DNA of 10,066 nt, from contig JAHHMJ010000226.1 in NCBI GenBank assembly GCA_018678395.1, positions 1-10,066 on the forward strand. Direction: 5' to 3'. This stretch comes from Gemmatimonadota bacterium (GTDB taxonomy: Bacteria; Gemmatimonadota; Gemmatimonadetes; Longimicrobiales; Gaopeijiaceae). Numbering within the stretch: position 1 is the first letter of the stretch; each line of letters opens with the position of its first letter. Below, one piece after another: positions 1 through 7,019 of this stretch. Under the pieces are notes generated by a model. The model did not search any database, was not told the DNA's origin, and was given only the letters and a program-made list of their open reading frames with translations. A program made the position numbers and the translations under genes.

Positions 1-222
1 GGTCACCAGCATCGAGTGGAAATCCAGTCGCAGGATCGACGCGATGACCGCCCCTGGAATCACGCCTGCACGGGCGATTCCGACGACCACTTCCGGGTCG
101 TAGTCGCGTGCCACTCGGAGCGCGAGCGCACGCGAGAGTTCGCCGAACATCATCCACGACACGTCGAGGAAGCGGTCCGGATCCGGAGTGGGACCGAAGC
201 CGGTAGAATAGGGCGAAGACAC
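1..222 (-). CDS. Phosphoribosyltransferase, N-terminal part (runs off left edge)
   Basis: The minus strand reads open for exactly 74 codons from a GTG at 222-220 to the window edge. After a short leader it carries an alpha-helical opening (ELSRALALRVARDY, residues 28-41) and then DPEVVVGIARAGVIPGAVIA (residues 42-61). This strand-turn-helix with a G-I-A-R-A-G-x-I-P loop is typical of the first part of the type I PRTase fold (hypoxanthine/xanthine PRTase-like proteins), which transfer ribose-5-phosphate from PRPP or are regulators derived from such enzymes. The acidic PRPP-binding motif would lie further on, outside the window, so substrate and catalytic competence cannot be judged. The start is chosen because GGAGG lies six bases upstream and no better start is near. 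It is divergent from the small hypothetical gene at 404. Confidence 0.75.
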   Translation of the reverse strand, partial: MSSPYSTGFGPTPDPDRFLDVSWMMFGELSRALALRVARDYDPEVVVGIARAGVIPGAVIASILRLDFHSMLVT

Positions 223-228
223 GGAGCG

Positions 229-233
229 CCTCC
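229..233 (-). promoter_or_regulatory. Shine-Dalgarno site for the phosphoribosyltransferase
   Basis: The minus strand reads GGAGG here, six bases before the GTG at 222-220. This decides the unusual GTG start of the partial phosphoribosyltransferase gene. Confidence 0.7.
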
Positions 234-261
234 AGGTGGCGGGCGGAGTGGAGGGCCGGGG

Positions 262-290
262 AAGGTAGAGGCGCAACGAGCACCGTTCAA
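262..290 (-). promoter_or_regulatory. Candidate sigma-70-like promoter for the phosphoribosyltransferase
   Basis: On the minus strand, TTGAAC (290-285) and TACCTT (267-262) are separated by 17 bases. The -35 matches the start of the consensus; the -10 is only a partial match. Transcription would begin around 255, giving a leader of about 30 bases that includes the Shine-Dalgarno site. The spacing and position are right, but the prediction is by eye and the -10 is weak. Confidence 0.35.
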
Positions 291-403
291 CCGGCGCGGG
301 TGTTGACCACGCGCGGCCGCTCGCTCCAACGTTGCGGTCATGGCGCCGGTGGCTTCGGCCGTGCGGCGACCGTGCCTCCCCGCTCCCTGCACCCGGATCC
401 GGC

Positions 404-859
404 GTGACCGACGATCTCCAGGCCCGTGCCGCTCGACTCCTCGACGATGCGCTCGCGCGCTCCGGGGCCCGCGACCCCCGCGAGTTCTACCGCGTGCGTC
501 TCCGGGAACTGAGAGAACAGGACCGCGGCGCCTACGACCAGGCCGTCGCCCACTACGGGGACGTGCTGCTTCCCTCGATCGTCGAGGGAGCCGATCCGAT
601 GGCGGCGTGGACGGAGTACGGGCGCACGCTGGCCGAGCTTTCCGGCCCCGGCCGCACCGTCGCCCTCGACGGCTCCGGGAGATCGCAGCCCTACGAGGCG
701 CCCGCCGACCCGAGCCATCTGGTCCTCCATCTCCCGGACAACACGAGGGCTCCGGCGCTTCTCGTCGGATTGCCCACAGAGCTGACCGCGGCACAGCGGG
801 CCTCGTACGACTGGCTGGTCCAGGGCTCGAACACGCTGTCCGCCGCTGGAGACGCCTGA
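404..859 (+). CDS. Hypothetical protein (151 aa)
   Basis: I do not recognise this family. Taken from the GTG at 404 the protein is 151 residues. The first about 60 residues are charged and look helical (RAARLLDDALARSG, then an Arg/Glu-rich stretch FYRVRLRELREQDRGAYDQA). The middle has a PMAAWTEYGRTLAEL helix, and the end (SHLVLHLPDNTRAPALLVGL) looks like two short strands. There is no signal peptide, membrane segment or cysteine, so it is probably a soluble cytoplasmic protein. The frame stays open upstream to a TTG at 332, but those 24 extra residues are Arg/Pro-rich and look untranslated, so GTG 404 is preferred although its Shine-Dalgarno site is poor. Its stop overlaps the start of the next gene, which suggests a two-gene unit. 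Confidence 0.6.
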   Translation: MTDDLQARAARLLDDALARSGARDPREFYRVRLRELREQDRGAYDQAVAHYGDVLLPSIVEGADPMAAWTEYGRTLAELSGPGRTVALDGSGRSQPYEAPADPSHLVLHLPDNTRAPALLVGLPTELTAAQRASYDWLVQGSNTLSAAGDA

Positions 860-1137
860 TGGACTCCCGCGCCTCGGCCCCTCGCAACATGGCCTGGACG
901 CCTCGCCCCGGCTGGGCTACGGTGCGCCTGGTGGGGACGTGCGCGGACCGCACGCTGCGGCGGGGACAGGTCGTGCAGCACGCACCCGGCGAGGAGTACG
1001 ACATCCCGGGACGGGACGACGGCCTCGAGCCGGGCACGCTGGTGATCGTCCTCTCGGAGTCGGCCCGGCTGGTCGAAGACGACCTGCACCTCGTCCCCGA
1101 CCCCGCCATCGTCGCCGTGGGCGAAGAGCTGCCCTAG
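859..1137 (+). CDS. Small hypothetical protein (92 aa), coupled to the preceding gene
   Basis: This 92-residue protein is not recognised. It starts at an ATG whose A is the last base of the preceding TGA (TGATG), and GGAG at 848-851 sits seven bases upstream, so translational coupling is likely. An internal ATG (residue 11, before AWTPRPGW) is an alternative start. The body appears beta-rich (WATVRLVGTC, GTLVIVLSESARLV, AIVAVGEELP) with a proline-glycine turn (DIPGRDDGLEPG). Its two acidic stretches make it net acidic. No signal peptide or membrane helix is seen. The gene ends in a TAG that overlaps the TAG of the convergent M1 peptidase gene through a shared CTAG. Confidence 0.6.
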   Translation: MDSRASAPRNMAWTPRPGWATVRLVGTCADRTLRRGQVVQHAPGEEYDIPGRDDGLEPGTLVIVLSESARLVEDDLHLVPDPAIVAVGEELP

Positions 1138-4100
1138 TTCACGAACCCGACCTGGATCCGGAAGCCCACCTCATCCGAGCGGGCACCCGACGCCAGTGCG
1201 GGCCGATTGACCCAGAAGGGCACGTCGAGGCGCAGCCGCCACCCCGACCCGGGCATGCCGAGTTCGACACCGGCGCCGAACGAGGCGAGCAGCTCACCGG
1301 CCGGCAGGTCGACCGGGGGCGCGGCGGCACCGGCCACGCCCACACCGAGGGCCACCAGGGGCCGCGCTTCCACCCCCCCGACCGCGAGCTCGGGCGCACG
1401 CAGCGTGCCCGACGCCGTGGCCACCCAGGGGAAGGGCAAACGCGGATCATACCCGCGCAGGGTGCCGCCCCCGGACGTCCAACCCTCGGCATCGAGCGCC
1501 GCGCCCGCTGATCGCAGCCAGGGAATGGGCGTCGAAGCCCACGGATCGGCCGACGACAAGAAGAAGCGTCGCTCCGCCGGAGCGAACGCGCCGTCCCAGC
1601 CGTCCTCGAGCTGCGCGGGGTCTCGCGCCGCAACGGCCCCGGCGAAGACCGCGCCCTCCCACTCCCATCCCTCCGCGAGCGGGCGACGCACCGACGCGTC
1701 CAGCGACAGGCGGGCCCAGCGGTGGTTGCGGGTGTCCAGACCCACACCCCCGGTCACCGCCCAGCGAAGCATGCCGTTCGCCGATTGTCGGACCCACCCG
1801 GCCGCCACCTCGCCGCCGTACTTGCGCTCGACCGTCCACGCGGGCGTGGCGATGTAGTCCGGCTCGTAGATCCACGAGACCGTGCCCGACCACCAGCGCT
1901 CGCTGAGGGCCTCGCCGGCGGTACCCGCCGATTGCGCGCGCCGCAGCTCGGCGAACCCCCGACCCTCACCGACGAAGGTGCGCAACCGCGTCGCGCGGCC
2001 GGCGTCGGACCCGACTCCGCGCCGCGTCCAATCGACGAAGACGCTGCCCGCGTCGAAGACGTCGCTGTCGTCGCCGATCGATCCGCCACGTACGGCGGGC
2101 AGGCCGAGCTGCACCCGCAGGTCGTCGACACCCATGATCGAGCGCCGGAGCTGCACGCCCGCCGTGATCCCCGCGACGTCGTTGCCCCACGCGAGAGGGA
2201 AGAGGCGATGCGGGATCTCGGAACGGCTGCGGGCCGGCGGAAGCAGCGGATCGTCCATGCCGAACGACCTCAGCGGATCGCCCAGGCCCGGCGCCCACCC
2301 GTTGTCGGCGGGATTCCAGTCCAGCATGCTGCCGTCGGGATCGAGGACGGCGGCGACCGGCTCGAACGGCGTCCGGATCTCGTGTCGCCCGACCAGTGCG
2401 CTTCCGGCGACGCGAATCCGCTGCGTCTCGCCCGCCGCACCCCGGAACTCGACGGTGGCCGGCATGCGCAGGTCACCCTTCTTCACGACCGCGAAGGTCG
2501 TCGTCCACTCGCCGGCACCGGCGCCGCTCGCGGCCGGGGCTGGGCCGACACGAACGTCTTCCAGGCCGTAGTCGACCAGGCCGGTGGTGTGCAGCCACCC
2601 GCCGAAGAACCAGTCGAGGTCGGTGCCCATGATCTCTTCGGCCACGGCCTTGAAGTCGTCGCTGTCGACGTGCCGGAAGCGGTGGCGTTCGTAGTACGTC
2701 CGCAGAATCCGCGTGAACGCCGCGTCGCCGGCCATCTCGCGCAGCATCCAGAAGATGACCGAGCCCTTTCGATAGATCGCCGCGCTGTAGCGACCCTGAC
2801 TGCTGTACTCCTCCGCGGGCAGCACGACCGGCTCGCTGACGCCCTCGACGTCCCGCAGGACCGTGCCCTCGACCGGCCCGCTCCAGACCGCGTCGCCCTG
2901 ACCGGCGCGCTCGTTGAACCACGCCGTCTGGAACGACGAGAGACCCTCGTCGAGCCAACCCTCGTACCACTCGTTGTTGGCGAGGATACCGTGGGCGTAG
3001 ATGTGGCCCACCTCGTGGAGGATCAGACCCTGCGAGGCCGAGCCGTCCATGATCAGCATCGGGAACTCGGTGCCGCCGCCCTCGATGCGGTGGAGGTTCG
3101 TGACCTGAGGGTACGGGTAGTCGCCGAAGATGGAGTCGAGCCACTGGAGCGCGGTGGCGGTGCGCCGCACGGCGATCCCGGTGCCCCAGCTCTCTTCGTC
3201 GCCGGGGCGATAGAGGACGTGGATGCTGACGTCCTCGTAGGCGCCCTGCTCGTAGATGTAGTCCGGACTCGTCGACCACGCGAAGTGGTGGACGTCGTCG
3301 GCGACCCAGCGCACCCGCTTCCAGCCGTCGGAGGCATCCTCGTCGCCCAGGAGGCCCAGGACCTCCTCCACGGGCAGGCGCTGCGCGGGGAATTCACCGC
3401 AGATCCGCTCGCCGCCGCGCTCGATGCAGGGCGGCCCCTCGAGGCTGCCGTACCACTCCCGGTCGTAGGCGATCGGGCCCGTCCCGGGAGCGGCGGCGTC
3501 CTGCCATCCCGGGTCACCCGACACGGGGACCCCGGTCGCCCCGATCACCTGGTCGGCCCGAACCTCGGTCGTGACGTCGTAGCGGGCGAATTCGCCGTAG
3601 AACTCACCGGCCCGATAGAGGGGGTGGAGCCGCCATCCCTCGTCGTCGTAGACCACCACCCTCGGATACCACTGCGCGAAGTCCCACTGGCGCCCCTCGC
3701 GGCCCTGACGGCGCGGGACCGACGACGTGCGCGCCTGCCACGCATAGTCGATCTCGATCGAGGCACCGGGGGGGAGCGCCTCGGGCAGGGCGAATCCGAC
3801 GATCGTCGAGTCCGGCGCGAACGGGTAGACCAGGTTCACCAGCCGGCCTCCGACTTCCATGGCGGTGATCCGCTCGTACCCGTGATCCTCGGGCCCGAGC
3901 TCCTGGAAGGTGGTGATGCCCGCTTCCAGGTCCGTGCGCGCCCACAGGGAGTTGGGCCGAAAGGCGTTCAGGTAGAGGTGGAACCAGAACTCGGTGAGCG
4001 TGTCCGGCGCGTTGTTCCGGTAGCGCAGGCGGGCTCGCCCGTCGAGCCGCTGCGCATCCTCGTCGAGACGCGCCTCGATCCGATACTCCAGCCCCTGCTG

Positions 4101-4169
4101 CCAATCGCTCGGGGGCGCTGCTCCGCCCGCCTGGATGGCCAGGGCTGCGAACAGCACCGTCCCCGTCAT
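1134..4169 (-). CDS. M1-family metallopeptidase with C-terminal Omp85-like outer-membrane barrel
   Basis: The 1011-residue product is a gluzincin peptidase of the M1 (aminopeptidase N) family. An N-terminal beta-rich domain (about 25-210) precedes the catalytic domain. GGTEF (365-369) stands where M1 enzymes have GxMEN. HEVGH (385-389) with Glu408, exactly 18 residues on, completes the HEXXH-X18-E zinc site. Tyr466 in YRKG matches the transition-state tyrosine. Residues about 540-625 form an Ig-like domain ending LDPDGSMLDWNPADN. Residues about 650-1011 are not a normal M1 helical domain: they are amphipathic beta strands with TLRGYDPRLPF (903-913), like the (V/I)RG(F/Y) loop of Omp85 barrels, and end SFGAGVELG...WRLRLDVPFW...VGFRIQVGFVN, a barrel-like closing. 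The likely place is the outer membrane with the peptidase on one face. The N terminus has a short hydrophobic stretch (VLFAALAI) but no basic residues, so the signal peptide is weak. The start is supported by GGAGG four bases upstream. It lies 10 bases after the DAK2/DegV stop and is probably cotranscribed. Confidence 0.85.
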   Translation of the reverse strand: MTGTVLFAALAIQAGGAAPPSDWQQGLEYRIEARLDEDAQRLDGRARLRYRNNAPDTLTEFWFHLYLNAFRPNSLWARTDLEAGITTFQELGPEDHGYERITAMEVGGRLVNLVYPFAPDSTIVGFALPEALPPGASIEIDYAWQARTSSVPRRQGREGRQWDFAQWYPRVVVYDDEGWRLHPLYRAGEFYGEFARYDVTTEVRADQVIGATGVPVSGDPGWQDAAAPGTGPIAYDREWYGSLEGPPCIERGGERICGEFPAQRLPVEEVLGLLGDEDASDGWKRVRWVADDVHHFAWSTSPDYIYEQGAYEDVSIHVLYRPGDEESWGTGIAVRRTATALQWLDSIFGDYPYPQVTNLHRIEGGGTEFPMLIMDGSASQGLILHEVGHIYAHGILANNEWYEGWLDEGLSSFQTAWFNERAGQGDAVWSGPVEGTVLRDVEGVSEPVVLPAEEYSSQGRYSAAIYRKGSVIFWMLREMAGDAAFTRILRTYYERHRFRHVDSDDFKAVAEEIMGTDLDWFFGGWLHTTGLVDYGLEDVRVGPAPAASGAGAGEWTTTFAVVKKGDLRMPATVEFRGAAGETQRIRVAGSALVGRHEIRTPFEPVAAVLDPDGSMLDWNPADNGWAPGLGDPLRSFGMDDPLLPPARSRSEIPHRLFPLAWGNDVAGITAGVQLRRSIMGVDDLRVQLGLPAVRGGSIGDDSDVFDAGSVFVDWTRRGVGSDAGRATRLRTFVGEGRGFAELRRAQSAGTAGEALSERWWSGTVSWIYEPDYIATPAWTVERKYGGEVAAGWVRQSANGMLRWAVTGGVGLDTRNHRWARLSLDASVRRPLAEGWEWEGAVFAGAVAARDPAQLEDGWDGAFAPAERRFFLSSADPWASTPIPWLRSAGAALDAEGWTSGGGTLRGYDPRLPFPWVATASGTLRAPELAVGGVEARPLVALGVGVAGAAAPPVDLPAGELLASFGAGVELGMPGSGWRLRLDVPFWVNRPALASGARSDEVGFRIQVGFVN

Positions 4170-4179
4170 GTCCCCTCCG

Positions 4180-5991
4180 TCAGTCTTCCACGAGATAGGC
4201 GACGCCCCAGGCTCCCGTGCCCAGGTGCGTCGAAATCACCGGTGTCGCCGGCGCGCTCAGCATCTCGACCGATCCGAAGCGGTCGCGCAGGGCCTCCTTC
4301 ACGACCGGAACGATCTCGGGGCACCCCACGTGGACGACCCCGAAGCGGATCTTCCGAGCCTCCTCGGGGATCCGCGCGCGCACCGCGTCGATCAGCGTCG
4401 CCATCACCCGTTTGCGGCCGATGGCCTTGCCCGCCGGCTCGACCACTCCGTCGCGGGTGAGCCCGAGCACCGGCTTGACCTGCATGAGCGAGCCCAGGAT
4501 CGCGCGCCCCCGACCGACGCGACCCGAGCGCAGCAGGCGGTCGAAGGTGTCGACGGTGAAGAGGATCCCGGACTGGCGCCGGATCCGCTGGAGTTCGGCC
4601 ACGATCTCGGTCGGAGGCGTCGCGAGTTCGGCCAGCTCCGCCGCCTTGAGCACGAGCAGACCCTGGAGCAGCGAGGCCCCGAGCGAGTCCATGAGATGGA
4701 TCGGCGCGCCGTGGAACCGCTTCGAGGCGGCATCGGCCGAGCCGAACGTCCCCGAGAGCGACGAACCGAGGATGACCCCCACGATTTCCTCCCCGTCCTC
4801 GGCCGCACGACCGTAGGCCTCGAGGAAGTCGGCGGGAGCCGGCTGCGACGTCGTCGGCAGGGTGTCGGGGGCCTCGTCGAGACGCCGGTGGAACTCCTCC
4901 GCGGTGATCTCGACCCCGTCGCGGTAGGTGGCGTCGTCGGAGACCAGAAGGAGCGGCGTCACCTGGATCCCGTGTGCGCGCACGACCTCTTCGGGAAGGT
5001 CGGCCGCCGAGTCGGTTATGATCGAGACCGGCCGGCGGGCGAGGGTGACGTGCCCCCCGCGCGCGGACCGCTCGACCGCCGCATGCTGGGCCTTCATGTC
5101 CTCGGCCTTGTGTGTGGCCAGCGTGCCCAGCCCGCGGAGGTACGCGAAGACGTCCTCCGGGTCATCGGTGTGGATGTGCACCTTGAGGACGTCCGTCGCC
5201 CGGATGACGATCAGGGAGTCGCCCATGTCCCGCAGCCGGTCCCGCACCGCCCGCTGCTCGGGCAGGTCCGGGCCGCGGACGAGCGCTTCGGTGCAGAAGC
5301 GGAACTGCTCCTCTTCGTCCGGATAGTCGATCGCCCCGATCGCCGCCGCGGCCTCGGCCGGCTCGGGCGCCACGATCGGATCGCCGTTGATGAAGAGCAG
5401 CACGCCCTCGAGCAGAGACACGAAGCCCTTCGCCCCGGCGTCGACGACACCGGCCTTGCGAAGGACGGGAAGGAGATCCGGCGTCCGTGCCAGCGACGAC
5501 CGGGCGTGATCCACCAGGTGGTCGATCAGCGGTTCGAAGTCGGGGATACCCGAGTCCTCCGCCGCCGTGGCCGTATCCCGCATGACGGTCAGGATCGTGC
5601 CCTCCATCGGGCGGTCCATCGCCGCGTAGAGGTTCTCCACGCCGGCCTTCAACGCCCCGCCGAACTCGTTCGTGGTGAGGCGCTCCCGCTGCCCGACGTG
5701 ACCCGAGAACCCCAGCAGGAAGTGCGACAGCATCATCCCGCAGTTCCCGCGCGCCCCGAGCACGGCCGCCTGGGCCGCCGCATCCGCGACGGCCGAGACG
5801 TCCCGATCCCGGTTGCCCCGCAGGTGGTCGGCGATGGCCCGGACCGTGAGGGACAGGTTCGTCCCGGTGTCCCCATCGGGCACCGGAAACACGTTGATGC
5901 GGTTCAGCTCGGCCCGCTGCCGCTGCGCGTGGTCACAGGCCGCGACCAGCGATCGGCGCAGACGGGGCCCGTCGATGTAGGCGATCTTCAT
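4180..5991 (-). CDS. Fused DAK2 (FakA-like) and DegV (FakB-like) protein, probable fatty acid kinase
   Basis: This 603-residue protein joins the parts of a two-protein system. Residues 1-205 are a DhaL/DAK2 kinase domain: NVFPVPDGDTGTN (33-45) supplies the aspartates that hold Mg-ATP, and GARGNCG (79-85) is the glycine-rich helix cap. Residues about 225-300 match the FakA middle domain, with Cys233 (FCTEA) and His272/His274 (KVHIHT) where FakA binds zinc. Residues about 320-603 are a DegV domain: TTSQP (380-384), GSSLSGTF (409-416), RLLRSGRVGR (485-494) and ISTHLGTGAWG (586-596), the fatty-acid-binding fold of FakB. In Firmicutes, separate FakA and FakB phosphorylate exogenous fatty acids to acyl-phosphate for PlsX/PlsY. 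The same cytoplasmic reaction is inferred here. The start fits the family (YIDGxRLRR), but no Shine-Dalgarno site precedes the ATG and a candidate -10 ends nine bases upstream, suggesting a leaderless transcript. It heads an operon with the M1 peptidase. Confidence 0.88.
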   Translation of the reverse strand: MKIAYIDGPRLRRSLVAACDHAQRQRAELNRINVFPVPDGDTGTNLSLTVRAIADHLRGNRDRDVSAVADAAAQAAVLGARGNCGMMLSHFLLGFSGHVGQRERLTTNEFGGALKAGVENLYAAMDRPMEGTILTVMRDTATAAEDSGIPDFEPLIDHLVDHARSSLARTPDLLPVLRKAGVVDAGAKGFVSLLEGVLLFINGDPIVAPEPAEAAAAIGAIDYPDEEEQFRFCTEALVRGPDLPEQRAVRDRLRDMGDSLIVIRATDVLKVHIHTDDPEDVFAYLRGLGTLATHKAEDMKAQHAAVERSARGGHVTLARRPVSIITDSAADLPEEVVRAHGIQVTPLLLVSDDATYRDGVEITAEEFHRRLDEAPDTLPTTSQPAPADFLEAYGRAAEDGEEIVGVILGSSLSGTFGSADAASKRFHGAPIHLMDSLGASLLQGLLVLKAAELAELATPPTEIVAELQRIRRQSGILFTVDTFDRLLRSGRVGRGRAILGSLMQVKPVLGLTRDGVVEPAGKAIGRKRVMATLIDAVRARIPEEARKIRFGVVHVGCPEIVPVVKEALRDRFGSVEMLSAPATPVISTHLGTGAWGVAYLVED

Positions 5992-6000
5992 GGCGGAGGG

Positions 6001-6029
6001 AGTATCGGGAAGGGGTGGCGGCCGGGCAA
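6001..6029 (-). promoter_or_regulatory. Candidate promoter for the DAK2/DegV gene, implying a leaderless mRNA
   Basis: Minus strand: TTGCCC (6029-6024), 17-base spacer, GATACT (6006-6001). Each hexamer matches four of six consensus bases. Only nine bases (CCCTCCGCC) separate the -10 from the ATG at 5991, so transcription would start at or within about two bases of the start codon. The absence of any Shine-Dalgarno sequence agrees with this. Confidence 0.5.
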
Positions 6030-6102
6030 CGGTACGCGGGAGTGGCCCCGGTCCATCGGACTGACGAGCTTTCGGAACGTGTCCCCCTCAGCCCGACCGC
6101 CG

Positions 6103-6894
6103 ATGGCCGCTACCCCCGAGTTCGAGTTCCTCTCCGTTCGGCAGGACGAGGCGGTTCTGCACGTTCGCCTCGCCCGCCCCGAACGCCTCAACGCCTTCGC
6201 CGGCACGGTCCGCGACGACCTGCGCCGGGTGATCGAGCGAGCCGACGGGGACCCGGAGATCGGTTGCGTCGTCGTGAGCGGAGAGGGGCGGGCCTTCTGC
6301 GCCGGCGGCGACGTCGACGTCATGCACGACATCCGGCGGGACGATGATCTCGCCGCCTTCGCGGCCATCCTCGATGCAGCCAACCGTGCGGCGCTGGCGC
6401 TGCGCCGGTGTCGCGTGCCGACGATCGCACTCGTCCACGGCGCGGCCGCAGGCGGAGGCGCCAATCTCGCTCTGGGTTGCGACGTTCGCTGGGGATCGGA
6501 AACGGCCTCGTTCACGCAGAGTTTCATCCATCTGGGACTGGCGCCGGACTGGGGCGGCAGTCGACTGCTGGTCGAGGTCGTCGGGCTCGACCGCGCGCGC
6601 GAGCTGCTCCTGACGGGGAGGACCGTCCGCGCCGACGAAGCGCAGACCCTGGGACTGCTGCATCGCGTGATCGAGGCGGACGCGCTGCTGGAGAAGGGGC
6701 TGGACCTGGCGCGCACACTCGCCGGGCGGTCGCCGACGGCCCTGCAGGCGCTGGATGCGCTTCTGGCCTCGGCCGCATCCGGGGCCTCGTTCGAAGACCA
6801 GTTGGCGCTCGAGCGACGCGAGCAGCTGGCCTGCTTCGACAGCGCGGAGGCACGCGCGGCCTTCGAAGCCTTCCTGGCTCGCAGAAAGCGGTGA
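6103..6894 (+). CDS. Enoyl-CoA hydratase/isomerase family protein, PaaG-like isomerase
   Basis: This 263-residue crotonase-fold protein has the usual family length. Oxyanion-hole segments are present: GEGRAFCAGGD (60-70) and HGAAAGGGANLALGCD (112-127). The two catalytic glutamates of classical enoyl-CoA hydratase are missing: GGGANL has Asn121 where hydratases have Glu, and FTQSFIHLG has Phe141 where they have the second Glu. Instead LAPDWGGSRLL (146-156) places Asp149 where PaaG-type isomerases (LIPDCGG in E. coli PaaG) keep an aspartate that moves the proton. This points to double-bond isomerisation of an acyl-CoA, perhaps in degradation of aromatic or unsaturated acids, rather than hydration. 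The substrate cannot be told. ATG 6103 is preferred because the conserved region starts soon after it. An in-frame GTG at 6079 would add eight residues, and neither has a good Shine-Dalgarno site. It is divergent from the DAK2/DegV gene across about 110 bases. Confidence 0.85.
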   Translation: MAATPEFEFLSVRQDEAVLHVRLARPERLNAFAGTVRDDLRRVIERADGDPEIGCVVVSGEGRAFCAGGDVDVMHDIRRDDDLAAFAAILDAANRAALALRRCRVPTIALVHGAAAGGGANLALGCDVRWGSETASFTQSFIHLGLAPDWGGSRLLVEVVGLDRARELLLTGRTVRADEAQTLGLLHRVIEADALLEKGLDLARTLAGRSPTALQALDALLASAASGASFEDQLALERREQLACFDSAEARAAFEAFLARRKR

Positions 6895-7019
6895 AGAGAG
6901 GCGATGCCGGATTCGTAGAGGGGCCGGTTCGACGGAAGACACGTACACAACGGCCGCACAGGACCCCATGCCCGCCGAAACCCGGCGCTGGGGACCACCC
7001 GGTCGAAAGAGAGGTTCGG

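Noticed and set aside
303..331. TTGACC at 303-308 as a possible -35 for the hypothetical gene at 404
   Set aside because: The sequence 17-18 bases downstream (CCAACG) does not resemble a -10 box.
1722..4460. Long open frame of 912 codons on the plus strand opposite the M1 peptidase
   Set aside because: It is antisense to a gene with a full set of motifs. Its translation is low-complexity Arg/Pro/Asp/Val-rich with no domain, the usual shadow of GC-rich coding sequence.
4135..6102. Plus-strand open frame upstream of the isomerase, joined to it in one 919-codon frame
   Set aside because: The part before about 6100 is antisense to the DAK2/DegV gene and has no protein-like features. Only the segment from 6103 matches the crotonase family.
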